Of a stretch of 64,000 bases of DNA, positions 1 to 11,228 are shown one piece after another. Numbering within the stretch: the first letter of the stretch is position 1; each line of letters begins with the position of its first letter. Source of the DNA: Scortum barcoo (lineage: Eukaryota > Chordata > Actinopteri > Centrarchiformes > Terapontidae); the NCBI GenBank assembly GCA_023238725.1, contig CM041551.1, forward strand, positions 10,839,759 through 10,903,758. Reading direction: 5' to 3'. The notes below the pieces were generated by a model. It was not told the DNA's origin. It saw nothing but the letters and a program-made list of their open reading frames with translations, and searched no databases. The position numbers and the translations under genes were made by a program.

Positions 1-79
1 TACATCAGAGTACATTCCGGTGCCAATTACTCTGGATATGTGAGGGTTCTCCTCTAGACAGTTTCTCGGGCAGTATAAC
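1..79 (-). CDS. crispld1: crispld1 coding exon 12, partial (LCCL domain 2)
   Basis: At least 79 bp are present. The exon completes R433 and encodes residues 434-459, LYCPRNCLEENPHISRVIG then TGMYSDV. It is cut by the left window edge while still open. The rest of LCCL2 and the stop codon must lie to the left. The acceptor is CTTTTAG. Confidence 0.93.
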
Positions 80-3000
80 CTAAAAGGAGAACAGTTTGAC
101 AAGTTTAATGACTTGGACTTAGGTAACTAAACTTGTGAGACAGACTGACATGGAGGTAAACATTAAGTCAGGCTCATACCTTGGACAATGTTTTGCAGGC
201 TTTTGGTATGGACACAGCTGTGCGACTGTGGTTTCACACGTGATGGCTTTGACTGCAAGAAACAATTAAAGCGAGCATCAACAAACACAGTTGCCGCACA
301 GCTTATAATGAGTAATTTAATATACAATGTGACATATCTATAATTAAAGTGTCACTTTATTGTCAGACTCACCTGCTACTCTGGAAACTGTGAAGGAATT
401 AGCACTTTGATATTTCCTGTCAAGAGGAATCACACAACATTGACATCATTTTCACATGTTGGGAGTACATTATACCAAGCTTGCTATCAGTATAAATTTA
501 TGGTGATTCTGAATCTATTCTAGTTTCTCACCCAAGAGACTGGACTCCGTTTTTATTGGATTTGATGAAAAAGTCCTTTCTGCCTTGTCTTGTTACATCC
601 ATCCATCCTCCATCATTATCGATGACACCAGCATGTAGACCAGCTCTGCACACGCTGGATTGCTGCAAATTAAACGTCATTTACATTAAATGCCTTAGCT
701 GTAAGCGAGAAACACTTCATTGTCCTCCTCAAGGACACTTAAACAGGACACACGGCTGTTATTTGGCATGAACGTAGGAACAGAGCCCATCAGCTTGAGG
801 ACTTCATACATCAATTTGTGTACTTACCATTTCATAGTATACTGTCCCAACTACTTTTCCTGTAGTATCCAGGCACCCAGCTGGGCACTCATATCTGTAG
901 AGGAAAAATAAGCTGAAATGTGCTATCTATTCCATTTTGTGTTGTTGTTTTTATCATATTTCATCTTAAATGTACCTAATACACGGTGTTCCTTTGCACT
1001 GATCTCGAAGCTTGGTGTCACAGGTCAAAAGCTGAGCTGAAAAACACAAACATAAAGGCCTTTCAGCGCTCGCGCAGGAGCCGACATGCACGAACCGGCC
1101 GCTCTGATGCGGACGACTACTTTCTAAAAGCCCAAGTTGAGTGAAACCCAGCGAGGACTATTGTTGTGATGCGTCAAGGACTGAAGGGAAGAATTCCTGC
1201 AGCAAGGTTCAGGGGTGGTCAGCAATACTAGAGGAAGCGTCTCAGCTTACAAGCACAGGCCCACTTGCACTGCAGAGAGGAAGCCATTTAAAAACCACAG
1301 CGAGCCCCTCTCACCCCTCAACCCTTCTCAGGCGGCCAAAAGCAAACACACACTCAGGAGATCGTGCTAAAATAGACCTCCCCTCCCTCCTCCAAAGAGT
1401 GACTTGCAATATTAAGTACACTTCAGAAACTGTCAAGGTTAATCAGGGAGATGACAGATAAAGGCTACAGAACATCAAGGCAATTTAAGATAAATTGCAA
1501 GGGAAATATTTCCGGTCAAGGCCTATTTTTTTTTGCACTCGTTATCCATTACTGCTTGGTCAACACTGAGCACGCAGCGACTTGCAAATTCTCTGATTTT
1601 GACCCAATTTTTAAACACATCATTTTTTTTTCTTTTAGATCATGTCCTATATGTCTTGCCAATCTCTGCACCTCCCAACAGTAAACCAGAGCCTACACCT
1701 CCCATTTTGAGATGAAACCAGATCCAGAATAAACAGTTAAATGGCAGCTTACACATCTGCTGTGTGTTGACCACTTCATTCTTGTGCAGGTCCTCTGTGG
1801 GGGGCTTGGTGGGGGCTGGGGCGGGGAGGCTGGGAGGCTCAGGCTTGGAGGCCCTGGACCGGGGCTTCTGTGGAGTGCGGGGGGCCTCCGGCTCAATGAA
1901 GTTGTTTTCTTCCGTTTCCTCTTGTAGAGTGTTGGAGCTGTCATCTTCAAGTACAGTCACAGGAACAGTAAGCAAAACATTCCTCAGGCTTTATTAATCT
2001 AGCTTTCTCTATTTCCCTCCCACCACCCCACACACACACATACCTTTGTAGCAGAGGTTGTCCTTGCAGCCTCCTCCGTAGCTGGGAGGACACGCAGAGC
2101 ACGGCGTCCCATGTTTGTAAGGTGAATGGCCCCACCAGTTCCCCCTGTTCAGATCATATAACAAGCAAGGCTTATTGAACAGAATACAAACTACTCAGGC
2201 AAAATTAAGGACGCATATTGCTTGACAAAACTTTCAAACTCAGCTGCAAATGATACTGTCACATCAAAGTGACACAAGCACATTAGCCCACACATCAGTC
2301 ATGTAGCTGTGAAAGAACATCACAACAAACGTGCTTACTTTGGTGAATAGTTGCAGACAAGATAGACGGCTTTGGCCCAGATCTGTCCCCACACGTTCAT
2401 GTTGTAACACAAGTTGACGGCGCAGCCAATCCGGCTGCTGGTGGCCCAAACCAGCTGCGAAAAGGTGAAACGACAGACTGTGAAAAAGCGATTAAAAAGT
2501 CTGAAATCACTACAGGACGAAGTCATGAATCCTGATAAAATGGTACGATCCAGACCTAGCTACCTGTGTATAATGAGTACAAACTGGGCCGGAGCATCTG
2601 AAGGGGCAGTAGGGGTTACACTCCTGAGGGTAAGGGAAGGAGTAGTCTTTCACTTCATCATACCAGGCCTGCACATGGAAGGTGGGTGGACGATACCTGG
2701 AGAGATGAGTAAGAATACCTTTGATGACAACGTGCCAAACAACGTTTGTGTCTTAATAACCTATATGCATATACATGATACCCACACAGTCAGCGACCTT
2801 TGAGCATTAGAATATATTTGAATAATGCATTTTTATTAGTGCAAAACAAAGTCGCTCTTGTAAATGTAAATTCTTTTAATAACACTGCATTCTGAGATAC
2901 AGGTGGTCACTAAAGAGACAACGTAGTGCAAGTGTGTCATAATTTCAAAATACGGTCTGACGAGGTGACTCATGCTGTACATTAACCTGCGTGTCATAAG

Positions 3001-6000
3001 GCTAGCAAAATGTGAATTATTTGTTTCTTTGATGTGGAATATGTCATTTATCCTACCTTCAGCTACAAACATATGTAGTTACCATCTGTAGTGCCCATTG
3101 GTTACCACAGCAATGACTTAGCAAACAAATGAACGTATTAATGGACACATGTAACAGAGTATGCACTGTTATTATTTATTCCACTTCCAATATATCCAGT
3201 AGTATACAGTAGGTGGCTCATGGGCATAAGTAAAGTGAGTAAATAATGCTGCTGGCAGCTGTAACGTTCATAGATTTTCATGAGGTATGTTGCTTAGCTC
3301 AACACTCGGAAACAAATGTGTTGAATTTATATTAATATGTCCTCTCTATAAGTATGTATGTTAGTGTTGGAGCTTTTGGAAATGCTACTACAAAATATGA
3401 TAAATGGATTTAACATAAGTTGGTCATATAAGGAAAACCTCATAAACATATTCTGTTTGTTTGATTTATACACAAATAGAAATGTAAAAGTGACAAGCTG
3501 TGCTTTTATGGGGAGTGTAACCAGTGGATTTAATGCATTTTATGCGCTAAATTGGCCATATAAAGTTAAATAGTGCACTTGGCAGACAATCTGGCTAGCA
3601 GTTGTGCTAAACTAAAGCTTGCTAAAAGACCAAGATAAACATGAGGGGTTTAGAGATGATTAAGGGATCAAGAAAGAGGAAAAATGAACTTCTACTAAAT
3701 ACATTTGTATTGATTTTTCAAACTTTTCTCTAATCTTTCCATTTTTTGTGAAACAGAAGATCGTTATCCCTCTTTAGGCCACATATTTAAAAGTTTAAAA
3801 GTTTAAAAGAGAAATCTCTACTGGAACTGTAACAACTCACGAACATCTGATACTTTTTAATAAGCAAAACACTAGTTCAAACTTTGAGAAAATGTTATTT
3901 TCTAAGCTCATCTTCTTTAATTTAAGATCTTACTCTGAAACTAAATATAGCTGTTAAACAAATGCAGTGGAATAAAAAGTACAATATTTAACTGTGACGT
4001 ATTAGGTGTAGCATAAAGTGAAAATAGAAGTATAGAAGAAATACATGCGCAAATACCTACAAATCTGATTTAAGGGCATGTTATGTCTCGTCATGTTTGT
4101 TAAGTTTTCATGTCTGTCAATGTTTCTGTTTCCTATTCTGGCGTGTCATGTTTTATTTTGAAATCCCTAACTCTCCCTCTCGTTTCAGGTCCCTTAACTT
4201 CCTGCCATTGTGTGTTTCCCACCATTGTGATTGTCTGCCCCGCCCTGATTGTTTCCACCTGTTCCCCATTACCTCTTGTGTATATATTGTCTGCGTTTCC
4301 CCTGTCTTGCTGCTGTATCGTAGCTTCTGTTTCCATGTGTTCACTGTATTCAGCGATCGAGCCAACATCCACATCAAGACCAAAGAAACCAAGCCTTTGT
4401 TTGTAAGACTTTCTTTATTAAAACCTTTAAAACTCTGCCGGTCTCCTGTCCTGCATTTGGGTCCACCTGGTCTGTAGCCCAATCGTATCAGGGCAGCACT
4501 TTAATGTACTTAGTCACAGCATCCTGTCAGACGTACCTCTTTTTCCCTTTGATAAAATAAAGGTGTATGTATGCAGAAGCTGTGTGCACTGGGTTATTGT
4601 TTACCTCCCCCAGTGTGCTCCCAGGTTCTGTCCGATCTGTGGCAGTAAACTGGCAGGACCGTGCTCCCACAGACAGGTCTCTGCCCACTCCTCTGCCGTT
4701 CGCTCCAGCTCTGTGTCCCACACCTGCACAGGAGATGACACAGAAAACAGCATAATTTTTTTTTTCCTTAAATTTTATAAGAAGCGTAAATAAACCTGAC
4801 CCAGTGCAACATGTAGCTGCTTATATTAATACTAATGGGTTTTGAGAAACAGCAGTTTAGGTCACAGAAAGGCTACTGAATAACTGGAGATCTTTTTCGC
4901 CTTATAGGGTTTGTTCAGCTGTCAGTGAGGTGGTAATCAAAGAAATGCTGGATGAGGATTACCTATCATGTTATGATTTAGTAAGGAGTTGCTGTGGCTA
5001 GGTCAGTGCACTGATCTCTAAAATAAATGCAGAACTGCGTTGATGTGGTACTGCTGCTGCTCTATAAGCTTTTTGACTTTCTTATTGCTGCTCGTCTGAC
5101 TTTGCCCCAGATGGGTTTTCCCTGTGGGATTGGGTGTTATTCAAAAAATGCAAAAGCTGTTTTTCCTTAAGTAATACCTTCCATATGTCTCTGCTGAGAT
5201 GTCTGGGTGCAAGCTTTTGTTTCACTTTTACCTCTCTGAATTGCCCTCTCAGTCAAGTTTGGCTTTGGTTGGATACTAAAGGATCATATTCCCATTCTGG
5301 GGTTTTCTGGGAATGCAAAGAGTGTCCTTCCTCTCTGCTGACCTACATTCTACCATTAAAAAAAAAAAAAAAAAGTTAGAATAACACCAGCTGTAATTCC
5401 TCCGAAGGACACAGTATGTTCCTCTAATTGCACACCTTCACTTTCACCTTCAGTGTGGGATAGCTAATGTAACAGGTTACTTCGAGAAAGTCAATTAGTT
5501 TGCATGTGTGTGAAATAACGTGTGACTGTGTGTGTGTGTGTGAGCGAATGCATTAGTATACCGGCGGAGGTGTCAGAAGTTTGCACATTTCACACATTGG
5601 GCCCTGGAAGTCATAGCTTACCCTCACTGAAACCCCATCCAATAACAGACACCAAAATAACTCCCCCACTTCCACCACCTTCCTCCTCCATTGACCGTCA
5701 CCCACTTTCAGTCCCACCAGAAACAACTGCTGTTCTCCGCATTACTTTCCGAAACACACACCTGACTAACAACAGGATGTCTGGCAGCGCCGCAAATTAA
5801 CTCTGAGCTTTCTCTCTCTGGGAATCCTTTCGGCTGTTGAGAGGACACATTTGTTTAAATCAACAACGCTGAGGCAATATTTGCTGACTCTGCCGTGATT
5901 GCACAGTGTGTTATAGCAGATTTAGACACAAAGGCCTTGTAGAAATGTTACGTAACTGGCATATATAACAAATAAGCTGCTGGAGGCGCGGAGTATATTT

Positions 6001-9000
6001 TTTCATTCATCTCCACCCCTGCCGAGAGGGAGCGTATCAGTGTTGCAACCTCATCTGCTGCCTGTGGTCTGTCTCGCACAATAAGGCCAAATGATGACTG
6101 ACAGAGCTAGCGCTAAAACAGAAACGAGAATTTGTTTACCTGAAACTCTATCTCTGCTCAGAAATTACCTCTGTTGGCAGTGAGCTGCAAATAAATGTCA
6201 GTGTGTCAGCCCTGTAATATCTGTTTTGTGATCCCTGGTTATTCCTCTTTTTTTTGCCAATATAATAGCTTTCAATGCTGAAACAAATTTATGTCATCAG
6301 TGGAAGTAGTGGAAGAATGCAGAGGGAAGCCGCTCGGTTATAACCTTGATTTCTATCTGCGTCATTTTCCCCTTCGATTTTCTCGACAAGTCACCTCCTT
6401 GCATGAGAAAATAATCAATGCGTGCACTGATAAGCAGACTGAAACACACTGCATTGAGCTTTGGTAACGATCTGCAAACCACAGCACACAGGACGTTCTG
6501 TACTTGAGCAGGGTCAACACGATGTTTAGGACTGTCAGTGAATGGTTATGGGTCTGAAAACATTTAGCCAGAGCCACAACTACAGTAAGTTTCAAGCCAA
6601 AAGTGACCAAAACTCTGGCTACAGGGTCTCTCAGCTGGAACAGGGCCGATTACAGTTTCTATCGCAAAGACGTGATTTGTGATGATCTCGCAGCTTGTCG
6701 CAGATATTAATAAATACAAGCAGCACCCTTCCAGCTCATGAACTCATTCCATCGCCCACGAACTTGCAGAGAAAGCAGACTCAGAAAGTGTCGAGCGAGA
6801 CGTATATTTTACAGCTGTTGAATGTGGTACAGAGTGCAGCCGGCTTGTCAAGCTGCTGTTGTTTGCACAGTTAGCCCAGCAGGGGAGGCCTCATAACCGA
6901 GACCCCCACCCACCCTGGCCGCACTTCTGCTGATGCCCATAAGGAAAAACACCTCCTCTGCTAAAGTCTTTCACCGCTGTGCACACGGCATTGTGTATTT
7001 CACTTAACACTTCATTTGCAGCCGGGTTTTTTTTTTCTTCTCTCTCTTCCTTGGTCATCTGGTTGCATTCCAAAGCAAGTACTTCCTTTGCAAGTTTGGG
7101 TTTTCTGCTCACAGTCAATGGTGCATGCACAGAAATATCAAACCAAAAAGCAGGGGAAGGATATGGGAAGTTGAGAAAAAATAAGTGAAATAAGAAACCT
7201 GAGAGAGAATAGAGGGAAAGATGGTGTGAAAGGAGACAAAGTGGCGTGACTTAATAAGGTAGGAAAAATAATCAGTATTAAAAATGACTACTTTATTATG
7301 TCAAATAAGCTGCCCAACGACTACTACTAGTTTCCCACACCAACATAAAGTACGCAGTGTTTCATGTGGTGCATTCCAGTCCACATTAACTCACATCAGA
7401 GGTCCTGGGGCTCACCATTGTCTGAGTGTTGTCAACCGGTGAATACCATTATCTCCCATTATCATGTTAGAACAGGAACATAGTTTGACCAGAACAGCAT
7501 TGCCAATTATTGTTGGCTTGACTTGAACAGGAAGCTGTCTCACTTACTAGGCATCATAAGGGATGCAGACAGGTAAATGCTAGGACTCGCCTATTTTGAT
7601 TAGGAAATAATAATAATAAGGGCTAGGGTTAGGCACTCTTTATCAACAGGATAATAATAAAGCAATTATCAGGCTATCGGCTACCAACATATGATTTCCC
7701 CTGGAGTGCGGCTGCACAAAATCAGTCTTTTTGTTCCACATTTCACATTTCATTGATCAGTGATAATGGTTGGTGCTTCTCGTGGCCGCAATCCAAGAAT
7801 CTGGTGCAGCACAAGGGAAAGGCCTTTCCGAGCCTTGTTGGCACAGAATCAGTCCAGAATCAGCACAGAATCATCAACAGACCAAAGTAGCCGCAGCTGC
7901 AGCAAAGGAATCACAGCAGTGAAAACTCAGGAATAAGAGAGCTTACTACGAAGGATGACTTTCAAGTGTTCCCTGTGAGCTTTTAGAGAGAGTTGGTGAG
8001 TCAGGAGTAGGAAGCAAGACTTTGAGGAACTGCTAAACCCAAAAGACGTTCTCGTCTGGACAGGACGTAGAAATGTAGGATTCAGGTTTGACCTAAAGCA
8101 AACTGGGGTATGTCCTTGGCACACCTTCAATCCTGGAACCAGAAGGTGTTTGCAGTATCCAGGGTAAGACAAGAACAACTTAAGAAAAAAGAAGGATGTT
8201 GAGGGGATTGTCCTCTTGGGCATGAGGCTTCACAGATAAGTGTGGGATCATTGGAATTTGTTAATTTGTTTTGCTGCAAGTTTTAGAACCATGTTCCCAG
8301 AGGTATTCCTTGAGCCACTCATTGTAAATGCATTTGGAGCAAGAGCTATGTTTACATTCTTGGCATTGCATCAAGCAGCTTTAGTGAGGGCATCGGACTC
8401 CCATAAGGGTATGCCTTATTGCCTCTCCTGTTTGTGATATTCGTGGAAAAGATGCAGCCAGTACAGGTGAGGCCCAGTGAGTCTCCAGCTTAGTGATATT
8501 AGGATGGCATCTTTGCTATTCTGGAATAATATCGTCCTTTTGGTCTCACTCAAGTGTGACCTTGGATGTGGACCGGAGCTCTCTAAATACTTACAATAAG
8601 TGATTTGGGAGGACTGAAATTTTCATACCATGGTATTCAGCTGATCCTCTTTACATGCATCCTCTTTGCAAAAAGTTGCTCGGATGTAAGACGTTCTACT
8701 TAATCTTTGCCACTGGGGTCTCATAATGACATTACCACAATTAAATGTCTTGGGTGAAGTTAATTCAAGGCAAGTTTATCTGTCTAGACCTTAATTATTG
8801 TGTGTTTCGACAGCCATTAGTCATTATCCTACATTGAATTAAATCGGCCGACACTTGCAGCACATTTCTGTCACGTCCCGAACTGAGAAAAAGGTCAATA
8901 CAGCTTTATCTTAAACCACTGGCATCACCGCAACCTCAGAACCGAGCGCAGCCCAGCAAAGCCAAGTTAAACATCAAGGCGGGTGGGGGCCCTTTTCTCC

Positions 9001-9404
9001 CAAGATACCATCTGTTTGTCTTGCAGGGCTTCAAACACTGACACTTCTCTGTTTATACCTGTGGGTCAACATTTGAGCGAGAGGCAAAACCGCTGTCCCC
9101 CCACTGAAGGTGCATTGAAGCTTTGTGGTGAGCTACGTAGTGTGAATGCTTATACGGGGAATTTTTTGGGCCTCTGTGTTGGATAATGACAGAATGGGAA
9201 CGGAGCCACAGGGATAAGGGAGAAGGAGGCAGCAAGAGAGAGAGAGGGCAAGAAAAGGAAACAGATGAAGGGGGGAGGAAAGAGGGGAGGATTTGAATTG
9301 ATGTTATCTCTGAGTCTCTGTGATGATTGCCACGGAGGGTCAGCCGGGTTGTGGTTTTAATACAATGGCAGACACAATAACAGGGCTGATGGGCGAATGG
9401 CTGC

Positions 9405-9442
<38 letters not shown>

Positions 9443-11228
9443 TGCGCATCTGCATGCATGCAGTGCATGTGTGCGACAGGGAGAGCAGGGGAGCATGTCC
9501 ATGAAGTCTTCCAGTACAGTGAACCTGTGAGGTTTCTGAGAGGTGACAGCAGTTCAACACAGACAAAAGGACAATCAGAAAAATATGGAGCCCCTTTCAA
9601 AATAAAGTGCAGAAAATAACTGAAAAATCCACTTTACATGCGACCTGAACAGTTTCTTGTCTGAAAAATATATTGACATTTACAGAGCTGCAAAACAAGA
9701 TCTCAGCCTTCATCCTTACAAGTCATTGTCTCTTTTTTACTTTACGCCCACTCTCTCTTTTCTCATTTTATCTTGCCTCATTCTTATTCAACCTCTTCAT
9801 CTTCTTTTCAATTATTTTGACACCTCTTTCACTGTTTTCTGTCTCTCCATCTGTCTCTCATTGTCTCTCATTGCAAGTCTCCTTAATCATTTTTACACTT
9901 CTATTTTTATTTACCTACTCTATCACTTGCTAGCTTTCACCCTCTTTCTCTCACCTCGCGTCCTCTTGTTGCATGCCTCTCCATATTCACCCCTGGGTGC
10001 CCCTGGAGCTAAAAAAAAAACAGCTAACTGTAACAGGAGACAGTAAAAAAGAGCTGTGCGCTGCTGGCTCAGCATTTCTCCACTAGAGTGTGCCTCAACC
10101 AGGAGCCTGCCAGGCAAGACTGGTGCTTTCACACACGTACATGTGCACACACACACACACAAGGGGTCCTCAAGTCCAACCTCTCAATTATACAATTACA
10201 CAGTCCAGCAGTTGCCCCCAGCAGGAACTGTTTATTTGCCTTTACCATAGAATAATACTGTCTTTTGTTTTGTAGCTCTTTAAGTGGAGATGAAAGCATG
10301 ATAAAACCTCATTACCCTTCTGCACACTGTATTGATTTTTAACCTCCTAAGTGCTGTTGGTGGAAATGCTCTGTGGCGGTCAGCAGTGCCTACACATGTA
10401 GTGTATTTGGAAAAGTTCCAGATCTGTGGAGCACAGATTTTCAGAAGGTGTGGTGCGCCTGCCTGTATGTGTGTGTGTGTGTGTTCAGTGGGGGGTAGAC
10501 AGCTGGCAAAACAAGCCCTGGTGCCGTGCGCTGATTCTAATTGCACTGTGAAAAGTGATCTGGCGTTGTACACACACGTGAGGGCCAAAGGATAAAGTCA
10601 AACAAATCTCTTAGCACGCGAGTAAAAAAACGCAGTAGTAATGTGATCATTGGCAAGTTGGTGGAATTCTTCTCTTCTGGCAAAACAATCAAAGTCACAT
10701 GGGCACAGACTTATGTGTGTGTGTGTTTTTTGTGTGTGTGTGTGTGTGTGAGAGGAGGGGTCTCAAGTGTGAAGGTACTTAGATGCTGGTTTGTGTGTGA
10801 GCCAAGTGGGACAAGTGCCAGCCGGTCTGGTGACTGGGTCAGCTCACTAAGCTATATGGTCCACAAGTGTGCACTTGTGGAGTTCAGGATGGGGTCAAAG
10901 TGTTTTAACAAAAAGAAACTGCATGAAGTATAAATACACTTCTTCTGGGAAGCCTCCATGCACTTACCATGTACTCCATGTTGGAAGCAGGGGGGTAAAC
11001 CTGGCCTCTGAGCTTGTTGTGAAGGTCCAGGATGAGCTGAGCATCGCTGTCTGTGATGGCCCTCTTCCCCCTCTGCTTGGCCTCCCACCAGTCGCCGTCC
11101 TCATCCAGGTACTTGTCCAGAATCGGCCCCCAGCCCGTGGAGTTCGAAAGCATCACCATGGATGTGGCCGTCTGGAGAAGCAGGAGCAGGGACACACCCC
11201 TCAGCCAGTGCAGAGATACGTAGCTCAT
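1..11228 (-). CDS. crispld1: CRISPLD1 orthologue (CAP and LCCL domain secreted protein), twelve coding exons, 3' end off the left edge
   Basis: Coding exons on the minus strand: 11228-10968, 4723-4605, 2696-2564, 2454-2339, 2144-2044, 1944-1753, 1036-976, 894-828, 662-532, 416-373, 252-180 and 79-1. All junctions are GT-AG and all phases join, giving 459 codons. Residues 1-24 look like a signal peptide with a Leu-rich core, followed by an NST sequon and a basic RGKR at 53-56. The CAP domain (about 60-210) shows HNKLRGQVYP, LWEHGP, WYDEVKDY, CTHYTQ and YLVCNYSPKGNW. A Cys-rich hinge (211-243), a Pro/Glu-rich linker (244-307), LCCL1 (about 313-409) and the start of LCCL2 follow. The family is secreted to the matrix and lacks catalytic activity; CRISPLD1/2 are linked to craniofacial development. 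EDGDWW, KQRGKRAITD and adjacency to PI15 favour CRISPLD1 over CRISPLD2. Human CRISPLD1 is about 500 aa, so roughly 40 C-terminal residues lie outside the window. Confidence 0.95.
180..252 (-). CDS. crispld1: crispld1 coding exon 11 (start of LCCL domain 2)
   Basis: This exon has 73 bp and encodes residues 410-432 between split codons for V409 and R433. It reads KAITCETTVAQLCPYQKP then AKHCP, the start of the second LCCL domain. The acceptor is TTCTTGCAG and the donor is AG|GTATGA. Confidence 0.94.
373..416 (-). CDS. crispld1: crispld1 coding exon 10 (end of LCCL domain 1)
   Basis: This exon has 44 bp. It completes G394 and encodes residues 395-408, KYQSANSFTVSRVA. This matches human KYQSANSFTVSKV almost exactly. 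The acceptor is CTTGACAG and the donor is G|GTGAGT. Confidence 0.94.
532..662 (-). CDS. crispld1: crispld1 coding exon 9 (LCCL domain 1 core)
   Basis: This exon has 131 bp and encodes residues 351-393 plus part of G394. It contains SSVCRAGLHAGVI, NDGGWMDVTRQGRKDFF and KSNKNGVQSL, the conserved LCCL core with its H-x-G-V/I and GG pattern. The acceptor is AATTTGCAG and the donor is GG|GTGAGA. Confidence 0.95.
828..894 (-). CDS. crispld1: crispld1 coding exon 8 (LCCL domain 1)
   Basis: This exon has 67 bp. It completes R328 and encodes residues 329-350: YECPAGCLDTTGKVVGTVYY and EM. YECPAGC is the diagnostic LCCL segment. The acceptor is CTCTACAG, the donor is GTAAGT, and it ends in phase 0. Confidence 0.95.
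976..1036 (-). CDS. crispld1: crispld1 coding exon 7 (start of LCCL domain 1)
   Basis: This small exon has 61 bp and encodes residues 309-327 between two split codons. It reads QLLTCDTKLRDQCKGTPC, matching the LCCL1 start of CRISPLD1. The acceptor is TTTTTCAG and the donor is AG|GTACAT. It is too short to show as an open reading frame and was found from the phase and the protein family. Confidence 0.92.
1753..1944 (-). CDS. crispld1: crispld1 coding exon 6 (Pro/Glu-rich linker)
   Basis: This exon has 192 bp and encodes residues 244-307 plus one base of S308. It starts DDSSNTLQEETEENN, passes through a Pro-rich low-complexity stretch with repeated PAP/KPP motifs, and ends NEVVNTQQM. The last part matches human NEVISAQQM, which fixes the frame. 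The acceptor (TACTTGAAG) has a weak pyrimidine tract, but it is the only AG for about 40 bp upstream and it preserves the phase. The donor is T|GTAAGC. Confidence 0.88.
2044..2144 (-). CDS. crispld1: crispld1 coding exon 5 (Cys-rich hinge)
   Basis: This exon has 101 bp. It completes K210 and encodes residues 211-243, GNWWGHSPYKHGTPC then SACPPSYGGGCKDNLCYK. It matches the short Cys-rich segment that follows the CAP domain in CRISPLD and PI15 proteins. It ends in phase 1 at the donor G|GTATGT. Confidence 0.93.
2339..2454 (-). CDS. crispld1: crispld1 coding exon 4 (CAP domain, CAP2 signature)
   Basis: This exon has 116 bp and encodes residues 172-209 plus part of K210. It contains LVWATSSRIGCAVNLC, NMNVWGQIW and the CAP2-type signature YLVCNYSP. 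The acceptor is TTTTCGCAG, the donor is AA|GTAAGC, and it ends in phase 2. Confidence 0.95.
2564..2696 (-). CDS. crispld1: crispld1 coding exon 3 (CAP domain)
   Basis: This exon has 133 bp. It completes R127 and encodes residues 128-171: YRPPTFHVQAWYDEVKDY, then ECNPYCPFRCSGPVCTHYTQ. It carries the tetrad residues E141 and H168. The acceptor is CTCTCCAG, the donor is CAG|GTAGCT, and it ends in phase 0. Confidence 0.95.
2697..4604 (-). other. crispld1: crispld1 intron 2 (between coding exons 2 and 3)
   Basis: This 1.9-kb AT-rich intron contains the solo LTR at 4079-4490, inserted antisense to the gene and ending about 115 bp from the exon 2 donor. I see no coding potential in the rest. Confidence 0.85.
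4079..4490 (+). mobile_element. Solo LTR (LTR family A, copy 1) with 5-bp target-site duplication
   Basis: This 412-bp element begins TGTTATG and ends CGTATCA, flanked on both sides by GGGCA (4074-4078 and 4491-4495). A TATA-like TGTATATATTG lies near 4280 and an ATTAAA poly(A) signal near 4417, both on the plus strand. No internal retroelement region adjoins it, so it is a solo LTR left by recombination. A second copy lies at about 47505-47931. It sits in a crispld1 intron, antisense to the gene. A Gypsy-type or endogenous-retrovirus LTR are both possible; the superfamily is not determined. Confidence 0.8.
4605..4723 (-). CDS. crispld1: crispld1 coding exon 2 (CAP domain)
   Basis: This exon has 119 bp, runs from phase 0 to phase 2, and encodes residues 88-126 plus part of R127. 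It reads VWDTELERTAEEW, then TCLWEHGPASLLP and IGQNLGAHWG. The acceptor is ...TGTGCAG and the donor is AG|GTAAAC. H108 is the first His of the CAP tetrad. The position held by Glu in CRISPs is Gln119 here. Confidence 0.95.
9409..9444 (+). repeat. (TG)n microsatellite
   Basis: Near-perfect TG dinucleotide run with one TA interruption, in crispld1 intron 1. Confidence 0.95.
10707..10750 (+). repeat. (TG)n microsatellite
   Basis: TG run interrupted by a T stretch, in crispld1 intron 1, about 220 bp from coding exon 1. Confidence 0.9.
10968..11228 (-). CDS. crispld1: crispld1 coding exon 1 (start codon, signal peptide, start of CAP domain)
   Basis: This exon has 261 bp and 87 codons. The ATG at 11228-11226 has A at -3 and is followed by a hydrophobic segment (VSLLLLLQTA). 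The exon ends ...NMEYM with donor GTAAGT at 10967. It contains DEDGDWW, the basic RGKR site and HNKLRGQVYP. The next intron has phase 0. An acceptor-like TTCCCCAG lies immediately upstream of the ATG, so a 5' UTR intron is possible. Confidence 0.95.

Larger units (their letters stand above)
4724..10967 (-). other. crispld1: crispld1 intron 1 (between coding exons 1 and 2)
   Basis: This 6.2-kb intron has phase 0. It contains TG/CA microsatellites near 9409, 10143 and 10707 and a poly-A tract near 5358. Open frames inside it are short and resemble nothing I know. A stretch of about 5850-6650 is of high complexity without obvious repeats and could hold conserved non-coding sequence, but this is untested. 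Confidence 0.85.

Noticed and set aside
4097..4482. Open frames of 98-126 codons
   Set aside because: They lie wholly inside the solo LTR and encode nothing LTR-related.
1..11228. Identification of the left gene as CRISPLD2
   Set aside because: The DEDGDWW and KQRGKRAITD segments and adjacency to PI15 match CRISPLD1 rather than CRISPLD2.
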